A stretch of DNA of 64,000 nucleotides. Origin: Ampelocalamus luodianensis. Taxonomy: Eukaryota > Streptophyta > Magnoliopsida > Poales > Poaceae. The position numbers were made by a program, and so were the translations under genes. Position 1 is the first letter of the stretch, and each line of letters begins with the position of its first letter. The stretch spans positions 61,304,522-61,368,521 of the forward strand of contig CM070620.1 of assembly GCA_036346255.1 (NCBI GenBank). The letters are read 5' to 3'. Below are positions 35,406 to 47,690 of this stretch, in pieces. A model generated the notes under the pieces. It saw only the letters and a program-made list of their open reading frames with translations, was not told where the DNA came from and did not search any database.

Positions 35406-36517
35406 TTGTTTCCTCAATTTATTTCCTTCCGGTTATTTTCCTTCCTCCTGCATGTGCCTACTTACATATAGCTCACCATCGATGGCAGTAATCCATGCTG
35501 CGACAGCTCGCCAAACTCGATGGCATCCCAAAAGGCTTCGATGGGGAGAGAATCGCTTGCCACATGCAACGGTGCTCTCCTTTCCTGCCCTTGTCTTTCA
35601 GAAAGGGCATTTGATCGGTCTGATTGTGCTCAAAGCTGGCTGATGCAAGGAAGTCTTTTTCTTATCTACTGTCTAGCTTGGTTGGTTGCCTTTTCCTAGC
35701 CTACGGAGTACTAATTCCTTCCCTTGCCATTGACAAAAGTATGAACACACTGCAAATTGTGATCCAGTCCAGGAGTAGAAGAGTAACAGTAAAGTTAAGG
35801 AGATAGGCAGGCACATGTGGAGAACATGAAGGGCGTGCATCTTGGCCTAAATAACCCCCATGTTTCGCGGCAGCTCACATGGCTTCTCACCCTGCCAACT
35901 TGTACCAACCATCGAGCTAGACCCGGGTGCTCGGAATTGGCCTTGTGTCGGTTGCTAAAATAAATAATGGAATACTGGAACGGGGATTGCAATAGTAACA
36001 GAGGTTTAGGTAGGGGAAATATTATAGAAGATCGATTCCTCGTATTGGAAATCGTTTCAGATGTCCAGCACCAGCAGTGTGGATGTGTGATGTACTGATG
36101 TTGACGGAGGAGGCTCCCGCGATTCGTTGCACTTGTGTTACGTGGACAGCGTGGGATTGCGCGTGATTTGCGATGGATGTTGTCTGATCTCGCAATTAAC
36201 TAGTGGTTCATGATCTACTTAGAACTTACGTTTTGTAGGAACTTCGGAGGATTTGCCATTATTTCGGTAAATTTTTATAAATTTTTGTAGGACACTCAAA
36301 AACAGAGACCAAGATAACAAAAGAAAGTATTTCTTGATTTTCCTACTTTTTTATTTTTTTTTCTTTCTTTAAATCCATGAGTACACCAGGATCCTTGAAT
36401 AAAAAATAATACAGACAATTAATCAACCCGGCGAAATGTTCTTTGTTGGTGGGTGAAAATACTGAAGTTCAAATCGGTGAGCAAATCCGTAGCATCCTGG
36501 GTGTAGAAAGGGTGTCG
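35406..36517. other. Intergenic sequence, nothing recognised
   Basis: Only short frames without motifs. There are small T-rich runs at about 36340-36370. Confidence 0.5.
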
Positions 36518-36526
36518 TTTCAGGCC

Positions 36527-36723
36527 AGTGGCAGATCCACAATGAAAATAATCGGGGTCTCTGAGGCAAGATGGATTACGTTTGGCTGGGCTGTGGCTTA
36601 GGGTGTCCCCTCATGTTGGGTTAGGGGTGTCCATACTGCATATATATGATTATATCCAATAAAAATTAATTTTTAAGTCCGGTGTTCTGTGCACCCTGCT
36701 AGGACACTATAGATCTGACCCTA
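36527..36723. mobile_element. Small MITE, about 197 bp, with a 9-10 bp target duplication
   Basis: TTTCAGGCC (or TTTCAGGCCA) flanks it on both sides (36518-36526 and 36724-36732). The ends AGTGGCAGATCCA and, reverse complemented, AGGGTCAGATCTA agree at 10 of 13 bases. A 9-10 bp duplication suggests a Mutator-type non-autonomous element. Confidence 0.65.
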
Positions 36724-36734
36724 TTTCAGGCCAA

Positions 36735-36770
36735 GTATTTGGGTCCACCGACGTATTTGGGTCCACCGAC
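36735..36770. repeat. Two copies of an 18-bp unit
   Basis: GTATTTGGGTCCACCGAC is repeated exactly, back to back, directly beside the MITE target duplication. Confidence 0.85.
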
Positions 36771-36799
36771 TCCAGATGGGCGCATGAAAGCTAATTGAT

Positions 36800-37136
36800 T
36801 TCAAGCCCTTAGAGAGCGTCCTGGTAAGCCTGTGGCAAGCTGGAGTGAGAAATATTTATGTGTGTGGGGGTTGGGGGGGGGTGGTGGTGGTGTTAAAGAA
36901 GCTCTTATAAAATCTGTTGCCAAGTGTTTTTCATTTGTCGTCAGCCGGTACCTGTGATGAGCTTCCAAGATGTACATGTAACTATTGGTGGGGAGCCGAG
37001 GACGGCAAATGTTTATGTTCACTGGATGGCTTGGGAGAAGTTCACAAAATCCAAATTCCGTGGTGGTCTTGGTTTTCGAGATTTACGCCTTTTCAATCAA
37101 GCACTTCTCGCTCCACAGGCTTGGCGACTTATAGAA
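36800..37136 (+). pseudogene. LINE reverse transcriptase relic, 3' region, left part
   Basis: Readable pieces of the C-terminal half of a plant L1-type ORF2: KEALIKSVAKCF, then WWGAEDGKC, then HWMAWEKFTKSKFRGGLGFR, followed by DLRLFNQALLAPQAWRL. These match the 'W..W..L...K..GGLGFRDL..FN.ALLAKQ.WRL' segment after the polymerase. The frame is broken by a G/GT-rich tract near 36865-36895 and is cut at about 37136 by the TIR element. Confidence 0.75.
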
Positions 37137-37564
37137 CGTGTTTGGGACGGCTTTGGCTTCCGGCTTTCTCCTGGAAAAGCCAGAAGCCGTCCCAAATGGC
37201 CGGCTTTCTTCCCTCGCTTTTCTCGAAGTCGGAAGCCGTGACAGCGTATGGAAGCTGAAAGCCAGAAGCCGGCTGCGAGAGGCTTCCCGCGGCTTCCTCA
37301 GCTCCTTGTTTTGGAAATGCCCCTGAAGTTCATTGGAAATTACCCGCCTCCTACCCGGTATAAGTTCCTGGCGGCACCCAAATCCTCCCATTCCCCACTC
37401 GCTCGTGCACTGTGTGCGGTCGCCCCCAACCATAGCGCGCTTGGTTGTGTCCCACGCTGCGCCATCGACCTCCTGCCCCACAGCTCCTTCCCCGGCCGCC
37501 TGACCGCGCCTCTGGCCTACCGCGCCCCTGAGCTCTCCCTCCAGCCGTGAGCACACCTAGTCTC

Positions 37565-40084
37565 TGTAATATCCCGAGTATTTGTTAGTAAATGTAATAA
37601 AGATTAGAGAGAACAACATAAATTGGAGAGAAAATTACACAAAAATTCAAAAATTTTAAGAGAGTTTTGGGACGCCAACCCATAGTCGCGGGGGAAAGAG
37701 CCGGCCTTAGAGGCCCATGGCCCATGGAAGGCTGGTAGCCCACTTGAAGGCAAGGAAGGAGGGGATCAAGCCACAAACCCTAGATGCTACAGTATTTCCA
37801 TACCACTACAGTGCCACCGCCTTGCTACAGTGCCTGTGCCACTACAGTACCACGCCCTTGGCCCTCGTTGCCATCTCCGCTGTTTCCCCTGCAGATTGGC
37901 CAGCCATAAGGAAGAGAAAGGAAGGGGAAGAAGAGAGGAAGAAGGGTTTCTTCGTGGGGTTTGTTCAGCGTGATCTTGAGGGTCTTCAAGAGTAATCTTG
38001 AGTCCTTGTGGTTTAATTCAATCTTTCCCTATGGATCAATGTCATATTTAGAGTCATTTATCCTGCTATGATTAGATTCAGAATTCTGTCTATTTCTTGT
38101 GTGTCAGTTTTGACGTAGTTAGATTCCAAATTGAAGAATTTCATGTCCTAGAGATTTGTGGGGATCGTTCTCAGCTTTCAATAGGTTCAAAGATCACCCA
38201 AATCGAAGTTGTAGTTTAAAAGATACGTTGATTTTACTACTACTATCCAGAAATCCTAAGGAGAATCAACAGTCGTCTTGTTTATTAATTAAGATTGTGT
38301 TAAAGGCCGATTCAGGGTTGTAGTTGAAAATAATTTTTGTAGGTAATCCCATTAGCTTTCAGGATTTATCAAGAACATCCTTTTTGGATCTATAGAACAA
38401 AGGTTATGTACGTTTCAATGTTATTGTCCAAAACGTATGTCAGATCCTGACGGTAGTTTTGAGTTGTGGGCTAAAATTTGTTGAAGGCATAATCTGAGGA
38501 TCGGTCCAACTAGACTTTTGAAGTTCATATCCTTATCTTTTCAAATTGATAGAGAAATCAATATTTGGTTCAGCCAATTAAAAGTTATATCACTTCTTGT
38601 GCTGCTGTCATTTATGTTTGTCAGATTATAACTTTAGATTTTCATCTGATGATTAGACTCAGAAATTGGCCGAATTAGAGATTCTCGCCAACTAAGTTAT
38701 TGTAGATGGTTTTGTTATATTTCTAGAGAGTCTGAGATCGCACCTTTTCGATTTTCAGAGCGAAAGTTATAAAGTTTTTAATACTGCTGTCCAGTATAGC
38801 CTTCTGTTAGCACGTTGACTAGCTGGAGTAGATCAAGTGTTTAATCTCTTGGGTTATGAGAAGACGATGTAGAGAACTGCGAGTAATGTCTTGTTATGCA
38901 TGTTTGATTGATGTTTACTATCATTCATGGTTACCAGGTGGTGGTGAACCCTGGTGCTAGAGCGTTCTGCCATTTTTCTTTCGTCTCACGGTTGAGATAA
39001 GTGCAAGTAGTAACAATGAATTGTTGTATTTCATACTCGTTGATTGCCATGGTATAATTATGATGATTTATGTTTGATAATATTGCTGAGCATTACCTTT
39101 TCATAATGAGTTGATATTGTGATTTCAATTTGCATCATGACATACATTTCTGTATCTTGGTCTACATGGTAGCCAAGGATTTTTCCTTTGAGGTTCCCGA
39201 AGTGCATTGGACGGGCTTAGGTCCCCACACTTCTGAAGTGTGGGCATGAGGTCCCTGTGCCTAAAGGGCACAGACTTTGAGTATGTATCGACGGATACAC
39301 TACTCGGCATTACCGGTAATTGCAAAGAAGTTGAAGGAAGAGCATTCATGACATGTACCTTGCATTCTTGCATAAAAGATGGATTTGTGGTTCAATGCAG
39401 TTGTGCGCAATGGGAATTGAGTATCCTCATCGACTGATTATGATGCTATATTATTTATTGCTATTGCACTTTGCTGAATCGTGGACTCACTCTTGCTGCG
39501 TTGTGCTTTCTAGGTACTTCTCGGGGTAGACATAGTGCACGTCACATATACACAAACCGCAACGAATAAACTAGTCCAATTATCTACAATTCATTTTCTT
39601 GATAATTACTTTAGATTTAGACTGTGACCACCTTTCGTGGTGGATGTTCTATTTGTGTTCATGGATGCCCTATATATGCTCTTAAACCCCGTTCTATATG
39701 CTCTTAAACCCCGTTATTTGAGTTCATTCAATTATATTTGATGGATTAAAATGATTGATTGGATTATTGTATCATCCTTGTAGTTTTGCTGATTATTGAT
39801 GCTTTAGTTGTATCTATTTGAATATTGGCTGTCTTAGTGTAGCAAATGTTGGATTGTCTTATAATAGTTTGATGAAGAGAAAGCGTCATGATTGATTTAT
39901 ATTCAATTGATAGATGATATTCTTCTTATTGACTAATGGTAGATTGTGCTAGTTCTTGATTATTAACATAGTATCATTTATGAATGAATGTTTGGTTGAT
40001 TTGTTTATTAAAATATTGAAATTAATTAGTTTAGTAGAGTGGCTTGGTAGCATTCTAGGCTCTATGTTGAGCTAGGGTGTTACA
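37565..40084 (+). repeat. Solo LTR of the Tekay/Del-like family
   Basis: Starts TGTAATATCCCGAG and ends GGGTGTTACA, with the perfect target duplication GTCTC on both sides (37560-37564 and 40085-40089). It is 2520 bp. It shares termini and the central 'gtccccacact...gtgtgggc' phrase (about 39220-39290) with the LTRs at 4210-6419 and 56741-58996. No internal region remains, as expected after recombination between two LTRs. Confidence 0.88.
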
Positions 40085-40147
40085 GTCTCCCTCCTGTGGC
40101 TAGCACCGCCTCTGGCCTACCGCGCGCTAGATCTCCGCCTCCGATCG

Positions 40148-40930
40148 GGCGCATGCCATCTCCGTCCTCTGGCCTGCCGTTTGCCACCTCTCTCCTCCAA
40201 CTGGGTCGAACCCCTCACCCTCTGGCCTCCTCCGCCTAACCAAATCTGCCCTCCACACCTCGCCCAGTTGCCCGCCAGCGCCTCAAGTCACCTCCACAGA
40301 GCTGCACGCCCACACCTCCGCCCTTCTCCACCGAGCTGCCCAACCACGCATCCTTCCTCCAACCCAAGGTACGTTTATTCTTGCACTACACTTCCCCTTG
40401 AAGTAGTTGGTTTGTGGTTGTTTTGGTAGTTAATGAACCATGTGGTCCTTCTCCATGTGGTTTGGTTCTTGTTGTTAGTTACTCTCAATATTAATTTTGG
40501 TTCACCTTGATTTATGCCCTTTGTATTGGTTATTTTAGTATGAGACATTGTGTATAGACGTACAGTTTTACATGGATAGTATCAGACTTTGGTTCACAGA
40601 GTCACTTCTGATTGAAATGGATTTATGCCCATTCTGTAGTTTCATAGCATGACAGCCATGTCAATACTACCCTATTCTATTCCAGTTTAACTCCATGTAG
40701 GCTGATGATGTTTTTTACATGATGATTTCCATTTTTCTTTCATATGGCAATAGAATATTTCTATAGGTGCTTAGTAACTACTTCACAGTGTTCTGATTCT
40801 TGTCTTTCTGCTGCTATTTCAGAAACCAAGTGAAAGAAGGAAATCTGATATGGAGAGAGCTTTATCAACATCCGAAAAGGGGAAGAAGGCTGCAAGTGGA
40901 GCACTAAACGGTCCTGCAGTCGATTAGGCT
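40148..40930 (+). pseudogene. Exon-intron-exon-like fragment in the TIR element
   Basis: A Pro/Ser/Leu-rich GC-rich frame (from 40181) runs to a donor-like AAG-GTACGT at 40373, followed by about 450 T-rich bases and a polypyrimidine-TTTCAG acceptor near 40822. After it one frame reads KPSERRKSDMERALSTSEKG before a stop; another reads a different short tail. This has the form of a captured host gene piece. I do not recognise it. Confidence 0.3.
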
Positions 40931-41774
40931 TTCAGATTCAGATATGATCACATACACATAGCAATCTTTGAAAAAGGCTAAAGCCAGTGTCTCGAATAGT
41001 TCATAACAGCCAGTCCTAACTGCAAGAGCTTTCTGCACCTTCAGCTAAACCTTTTGCATTGTAGTATCCTTAATGTGTTATCATCTAATCTAGCTCAGAA
41101 AATTCTTTTTATGAGGTTGGATAATCGCACAATATTTTCATGAATGTGCAAACATTGTTGTTGAACTAGCTTTGGAATTGGATGTGATGTCATTGTTCTG
41201 TGCTTCTTACATTCAGTTTTCTAGTTCAACATCTTGCCTCCTTGTTTTTACTTAGAATATTGGATGTCATGTGTTTTTCATGTTTCTTTGGCTAGTTTGA
41301 ATCCGTGTTGTGAAATTTGTGAACTGAGAGCTGGGAGAATGTTATGCTCCGCTTATATGCAGTCAAGTGCACGTGGAATGGCAGACTACGCCATCATAGG
41401 CTGTTTACTCGTATCAAAATAAATCTAACTGATGCGCTAAAATTCAGCAAAAGAGTCATAAATTTCAATTTCCTACATAGTAATAATAGGGAAAAGAAAA
41501 CACATTAATAATAGCGATCGCTGAAATACTTTGACAAGCATCATTAATTATCGTCAATTATCGTTAGTTCTCGATAAATGTTGTTAATTATGTTAAACGG
41601 CATCAAACAAGCTGTTACTGTCCTCTGAGGCATTTCAAATATTTTTCATCTCAGAAGCTACAGCCAACCTACCTGAAAACCAGACAGTCAAACACAAAAC
41701 CTCTTCTGCCCAGCCATTCAGCCCTACAGCATAGCCAAAAACCGCTTTTTAGGAAAGCACAGCCGTTCCAAACA

Positions 41775-42240
41775 TGCCTATAGTGTTTCTGGAATAGCTC
41801 GTGTGCCCGGGTTCTCAAGAAGAAGTACGATCCCAATGGTGATCTACTTGATACAACGTTTCGTCAAGCTGGCTCCCCTACCTGGAAGGCTATCATGCAT
41901 GGCCTGGAACTATGAAGAACAACAACAGGCCAATGCCGGATGAATCCAGGCTTCATCATTTAGGGCCAGACTGGCTGTTGATTCTATTAACTATCAGGTC
42001 GAAGGAGGATAAGGAAATGTTTATGCTAGTTTTGTGGTGATGTTGGCAGGTCCGGAATGATACTATCTTTGCTTCCAAGGAGGTTTCGATTCTTGGGTCA
42101 GTAAAGTGCATAGAAGACTATTAGCATCCATTGTATCATTCCCGGCAAGATGATCCTATGCCAGATGTAAAGGGGAAGAAGTTGCTTGGTGTTGATTGCA
42201 CTCGGTCTGGACCTGCACTAGTGACAATTCATTAAGATAG
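41775..42240 (+). pseudogene. LINE reverse transcriptase relic, right part
   Basis: Continues the LINE after the TIR element: CARVLKKKYDPNGDLLDTTF, then SPTWKAIMHGLEL, the usual 'ARVLK.KYFP.G.......SPTWR.I..GL.LL' phrase of plant L1 proteins. It ends in a stop; later pieces (GPDWLL, DKEMFMLVLW) are in other frames. Confidence 0.72.
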
Positions 42241-43169
42241 ATGGAGGTCACCCAGATGATATGAATAAACGTGTCTTGATGCGTAATGTGGCCTAATCTT
42301 TCACGGTACTTATATTTCAATCTTGATCAAAGTACAACCCCAGCTTTCCTCCTTGGTTCAGCAAAAAGGAAGAACAAATGTATCTCCAAAGCATGTTTGA
42401 TGTTGAATCAATCCGAAGAGAGAAACAAAATCAAATCCAAAGAATAACACTAAACCATGAGCAATTGAGAATGCTACGAATTTGTGAGATGATCCACAAT
42501 GAATCACGAACCCTGGAAGAAAAGCCACCCTTTAATATTCACGCAATCACAAAACCCTAGATGGGAATTTCTGAAACATATGTACTCATTATGCGCCACA
42601 TAAACATGTGACTTTTTTGTATTTTATTCAACTCCAACTTGCTTACAATTGGGGTCTACCATTAAATATATAGGCTTGGTAAACAGTACACTCGGTGAAC
42701 AGTATTCCGAGTCGGTGAACAGTATCACACGGATAGTAATCTGAAATCAACTACTATTGCAAACTTCCACTTTAATTTGAAATTTAAACTACTCTAATTG
42801 CTAAAAATAAATTAAACTATCCTATTACAAGCAATTTCAAAATTAATTTCTCTTTTAAAGAAATACCCGAATTGGAATTGCTCCAATCCAAATCCATTTC
42901 GGATTCTTAGCCTGAAAATGCATTGATTTCGGAATTGAGTTTGAATTAGGCTCTTTTGTCTTTTCTTGACAGCTTGCATGTGCTAGGGTTTTATCCTAAG
43001 AGCATGTTCCCTCTCTTCGGTCGACCTCCCCATCCACCCTCTCGGCCTTCACAACTTTTTGCTTTGCCTTTTGTTGCAAAACAGCACAAATTTGAGTTCT
43101 AGAGATGCAAACCAATGCTTTGGTAGTTGACGAGGATCTAATAATCCTCATTTTATTATTCCATAATCA
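42241..43169. other. Unassigned sequence
   Basis: Contains a repeated CGGTGAACAGTAT word (about 42695-42730) and one 60-codon frame of no known family. It could be part of another LTR, but no ends are seen. Confidence 0.4.
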
Positions 43170-43880
43170 TGTAATATGACGTCACACGGCATATCCCCTA
43201 ATATTAGAAGGGGAGAGCAAGTCAGGTAGTCGTAAGATCTCCTACGACTACCCCCCTAGTCGTAAGCATCTCTACGACTATGGTGTAATCGTAAGTCCTG
43301 CTACGATTACGTCCGGTCGTAAGTCTTCCTGCATCCAGTACCCAGTCGTAAGCTTTTCTACGACTACCCCCCTAGTCGTAAGTCCTTTTATGACTAGCTC
43401 TGCCACGACTTCCTCACGATTAACTGGGTCCACTCGTCAGAAGACCCATTTAATAGTGGGAATCTAAGCAGTCAAAACACGTAGTTATGCCTGATATAAC
43501 TACAGATAATTCTCCACTATCTCTCGATCGATAAGCGTTTGACAAAGATGGGAGGTTACTACTCCGGTAATTACTCTCATTATTACGTAATAATGGTGAG
43601 CGACTAATTAGCCTGTAACGACAACGGCCACCACTGCGTAGTATAAATAAGTGTCTTTTAGAGATAGAAAGGGAGAGACTTTTCTGGACAGTGAGTAAGA
43701 TCCTTGACGGACTGTAATCCAGATACCTAATACAAGAAACATAGGAGTAGGGTTGTTATTCTCACCTGAGAAGGCCCGAACCTGTATAAAAATCCCCGTG
43801 TCTCTCTCATCTGCGTGATCAATTCTGGAGACCCCCGAATCAAACAATCTTTACGTAAGATCGGTTCTAAAACACCGTCA
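43170..43880 (+). repeat. 5' LTR of the Tat-type element
   Basis: The 3' end is sure: ...ACACCGTCA at 43880 directly before the primer site. The 5' end is uncertain; TGTAATATGACGTC at 43170 or TGACGTCAC at 43177 are the candidates. Between 43225 and 43400 it carries a series of AGTCGTAAG...CTACGACT inverted words, five or six times. Confidence 0.6.
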
Positions 43881-43882
43881 GT

Positions 43883-43899
43883 TGGCGCCGACCGTGGGG
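43883..43899 (+). other. Primer-binding site of the Tat-type element
   Basis: TGGCGCCGACCGTGGGG two bases after the LTR end. The TGGCGCC opening is common in Tat and Athila elements and points to a tRNA other than initiator Met. Confidence 0.8.
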
Positions 43900-43951
43900 A
43901 TCTTCTGGTAATTCCTTGTCAACAGTTCTTTCTTTTCTCTTTGATGCTACC

Positions 43952-46106
43952 ATGGCAGGAGAATGGAACGAGGAGAATTGGTTCGACTTGGCCGATTACG
44001 CAGACGTCGACATGGATGCCGGTTTCAACTACGAACCGAGTATCGAATCTTCTGACGGTGTTGCCGCCTCTGGAGATCTTTTATCAGATCTTGGAGACTG
44101 CCCCGTCATCGGAGAACATGGGGGGTCCTTATCCCTCACAACAGTACGCCCAGTTGAGGAACCTGCTTCCTCAGGGGGCAACGGTCACCACGACCAACAG
44201 CAGGAATGCATTGGGGCAAACTCGCAACGCGACGAGAGTTTTTTCCTCCAAGCGTTCGAGTTCCCCCGAGGCAGTACGACTTGGCAAGGCAAGTTCTGGA
44301 AGCCATCATTCCGGAGCTCCATCGACATCTGATGGTCCTCTATCTCCGAGTATTTTCGCAGGAAAGAGGATCGAGCATGCTGTTTCTCCAAGTCCAACCG
44401 TCCTGACGCAAGGTCCACCTGCAGACGGAGACGGTTATAACCTGGAGTTCTCCTACCTAGAGGGGTTTACTCCAAGTCGCCAGATGGTGTCGCTCGACTA
44501 CTCCTCAAACGAAGAGGCCTCGAGCGCAAGTGGAGGTCATCCACAGGAGGTCTTCATCCTTCCCTCTGATAAGAATCGTTCTCCCAAGGGAAGGATTGAC
44601 GATGCTCCCCGACGAGCATACTCTACACCCCCTCGTGGCAATGGCAGGAGTGCCACCGCTGACGAACGAAACAAACACTTTAATGAACGTGCGAGACATC
44701 CTCAACATTCTCGCACTCCATTAAAGCCAACTCAGGGGTCTGAAATAGGCCATTCTGAGACAACCCGACGGAGGAAAATAGCAACTAAGAAAAACCTTCC
44801 TGAGCATGCTTATTTCCAGTCGGAGGAAGCTCAAGAACTCCAGCACATCAACGACTTGCTGGAAAACCCGACTTAAGAGCTCGCTCGAGCACCAGCGTAT
44901 GATCTCTTTGCAGAAGAGATCACACAATGGCTTCGCGACACGATAGCCAAACTCGAGCGTCTTCGTCGACCACAACTAGGAAGTCGTAGTATTACGACTC
45001 CTTCTTCTGCCAGTTGTTCAGATAGCTCGTCGCATAGAAGGCGGCATAAACATCACTCACGTCGTTCTCCTGACATGAGAAAGACTCAAAAAATCCCCAG
45101 GAGAGGTGATCTTTCACCACTTCGGCGACGAGATGCACGACAACAAGCGGAGTACGAGGAGTGTTTCCCTCGTAAGGCTGAAACCTATCATAGGTCCAGT
45201 CCTCCTGTGGCTGGGTATCGACGAGTACGATCACCCGGCGACATCAACCCTTCTTTTCTGCAAAGAAGGAGGCAAGAAGTTATCTCGGGGTGCCGGGCAT
45301 TTTCACCCGACCTTCAAGCGGTTTGCTGGCCGCCTCGTTTTCGACCAGCAAATCTGGAGAAATTCGATGGAACCCAAAATCCCATCGAGTTCCTCCAGAT
45401 TTATACTACAGCTATCCGAGCCGCAGGAGGAGGAGAGCATGTCATGGCGAATTACCTTCCGACTGTGCTCGAAGGATCGACACGATCATGGCTTTTAAAC
45501 CAGCCATTCGAATCGATCTACTCATGGCAACACCTCTGTGATCTTTTGCTAGCAAATTTCTAGGGCATTTACAATGGCCCTGGAAAGGAGGATGATCTGC
45601 ACCGAATAAGGCAGAATGACCATGAAACGCTATGTCAATTCATCAGGCGCTTCAGTCAGGTTCAAAATTCTATTCCGGAAGTTTTTGACTCATCCGTGAT
45701 CAGGGCTTTCAAGCAGAGAGTCCGTAGCAGAAGGATAACAGAGGATATCGCTTTACATCTCCCTGCCACCGTCACCGAACTCTTTGAGATGGCCGATAGG
45801 TATGCGACTGTTGCTAAAGCAGTCGAGTGGAACAATACTATCGATCATGAAGACAACATCCCACAGGAGGCAGTCGAAGGTAGCAAGAAAAAGGATAAAA
45901 AGGCTAGGAAATCTAAGAACAAGGCAAAGAGACACAAATCTCCAGTAGCTGGTTCTAAGGAGGTCCTGGCCGCAAGCGACAAGGAGCCACTCAACGCCAA
46001 GCAAAATCCCGATCGAGGCAAAGGTAAGCGCCAAGATCGGAGAAACGACAAACCCAGGTGGTGTCCTTTTCATAAAAAAGAAGGGCATGATCTTCGTAAC
46101 TGCTGA
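43952..46106 (+). pseudogene. gag: Tat-type Gag, frameshifted
   Basis: The best start is the ATG at 43952 (MAGEWNEENWFDLADYADVD). The frame shifts near 44130 into one running to 44876 (Ser/Pro/Arg-rich linker ending NDLLENPT). After a break the Gag core follows (45075-45563: PANLEKFDGTQNP, EHVMANYLPTVLEGSTRSWL), a stop at 45561-45563, and the rest to 46106 (NDHETLCQFIRRFSQVQN, then a Lys-rich basic stretch and a zinc-knuckle-like CPFHKKEGHDLRNC). It is capsid-forming in intact relatives and broken here in at least three places. Confidence 0.78.
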
Positions 46107-46182
46107 GTTTTCCTACGGAAACTCGAAGACTATTGCTCTGGCAAGGGGCCACTTCCTACTCTTGAACAGGTAGGCCAAACAA

Positions 46183-47001
46183 GTGGACAGAAGGAGTCGG
46201 ATGATGAGGAGATGCCGTTCTAGGATCCGCAACACACATCACATCTATGGGGGATCTTCGGCATATGAATCGCGGAGGCAGCTGAAAGCTGTCGAGCGTG
46301 AGGTAAATACAATCGACTCCCTTCTTGTCAATAAATTACCGAAGTGGTCGGAAGTCACCATTACTTTCAAGAAGGGTGATTGTCTGATCCCTTCGACTAG
46401 ACCAGGTCGATTTCCGATAGTGGTCGAACCCACCATCAACAATTGTCGAGTCAATCGAGTTTTAGTTGATGGTGGAAGCTCGTTAAACATACTGTTTACG
46501 AGTACCCTGGACGAGATGCAGGTACCCAGGACAAAGGTAAGACCGGTACGATATTCATTTCATGGAATCGTACCGGGGTCTTCGGCCAAACCAATTGGCC
46601 AAGTTTCTCTTCCTTTAACGTTTGGATCACCAAGCAATTTCAGGACAGAGATAGTCTCCTTTGATGTGGTCGATTTCGACACGGCATATAACGCCATACT
46701 CAGACGACCAACTTTGGCAAGATTCTTAATAGCTACTCATTATGGGTATCAATGTCTTAAGATGCCAGGTCCCAAAGGAGTGATAACGATATACTGTGAC
46801 AAGAAGATGGCGCACTCTTGCGACCATCGTTTCCTCGAGATGGTTGGACAACTACCAACTCGAGACGAAAGTCATCCTTCGACTAGCAAGTCGAAGCCTA
46901 AAGCTGCACCTAAGCTGAACGACCAGGTCAAAGAGGTTTCTCTGGACGCGGAGGAGCCCTCGAAGACTGTTCGCATTGGGGATTCTTCCGACCCCAAATA
47001 G
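46183..47001 (+). pseudogene. Tat-type aspartic protease region
   Basis: A 272-codon frame with RVLVDGGSSLNILF, where DGGSS stands at the catalytic position as is usual in Tat. SFHGIVPGSSAKPIGQVSLP and FDVVDFDTAYNAILRRPTL follow. In most relatives the last phrase is 'YNAILGRP'; the R for G is a likely inactivating change. A stop at 47001 separates it from the polymerase. Confidence 0.75.
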
Positions 47002-47690
47002 GAAGACGCCCTCATCACTTTCCTCCAAGCAAACGCTGATGTCTTCGCGTGGCAAGCATCCGACATGCCCGGAGTCCCCAGGGAAGTGATCGAGCACAGG
47101 CTAGCTTTACGGCCTGATAAACTACCCGTAAAACAAAAATTATGGAGATTTGCCCCTCATCGATGAGATGCTATTAGATCAGAATTAGACAAGTTGCTTA
47201 AAGCAGACATCATAAGAGAAGTCGACCACCCCGAGTGGTTGGCCAACCCTGTAATGGTTAGAAAGTCGAACGGCAAATGGCGTATGTGCGTGGACTTTAC
47301 TAACCTTAATAAAGCTTGTCCAAAAGATGATTTCCCTTTACCTCATATCGATCGGCTGGTTGACTCTATTGTAGGGTGTGAAATGTTGAGTTTTCTAGAT
47401 GCATACTCTGGTTACCACCAGATTAGTATGTGTCGAGAAGATGAGGAGAAGACCGCATTTATTACACCGTTTGGGATATTTTGCTATGTCAAAATTCCAT
47501 TCGGCTTAAAAAATACTGGAGCTTCTTTTCAGCGTTTGATGCAAACGACTTTTGCTCCTCAACTAGGCTGAAACCTGGAAGCCTATGTTGAAGTTGTAAA
47601 AAGCAGCAAACGACTCAATCATATCACAGACTTACAGGAGACTTTCGACAACCTCAAAAAACACCACTTGAAACTTAATCCCTAGAAGTG
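47002..47690 (+). pseudogene. Tat-type reverse transcriptase, catalytic site lost
   Basis: Reads DVFAWQASDMPGVP, HRLALRPDKLPVKQK, then a TGA at 47164-47166, then the polymerase (47194-47571: NPVMVRKSNGKWRMCVDFTN, LDAYSGYHQISM, IPFGLKNTGASFQRLM). After a stop (47569-47571) comes EAYVEVVKSS, where relatives have EAYVDDVVVKS. The catalytic Asp pair is gone together with one codon. The last part is LKLNP followed by a stop and KCVFGV. Confidence 0.8.

Larger units (their letters stand above)
37139..41774. mobile_element. TIR DNA element inserted in the LINE, itself split by a solo LTR
   Basis: The left end TGTTTGGGACGGCT and the right end AGCCGTTCCAAACA are inverted repeats with one mismatch. 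A second inverted copy of the left end (AAGCCGTCCCAAA, ending about 37195) makes a terminal hairpin, and subterminal 'gaagcc/ggcttc' words abound. LINE sequence reads on either side, so the insertion is clear. TATAG occurs just outside both ends, but a precise duplication is not established. Without the LTR the element is about 2.1 kb and has no transposase; hAT or PIF are both possible. Confidence 0.6.

Noticed and set aside
43225..43400. CRISPR-like pattern of short repeats
   Set aside because: Repeats are not identical, spacing is irregular, and the setting is a plant LTR.
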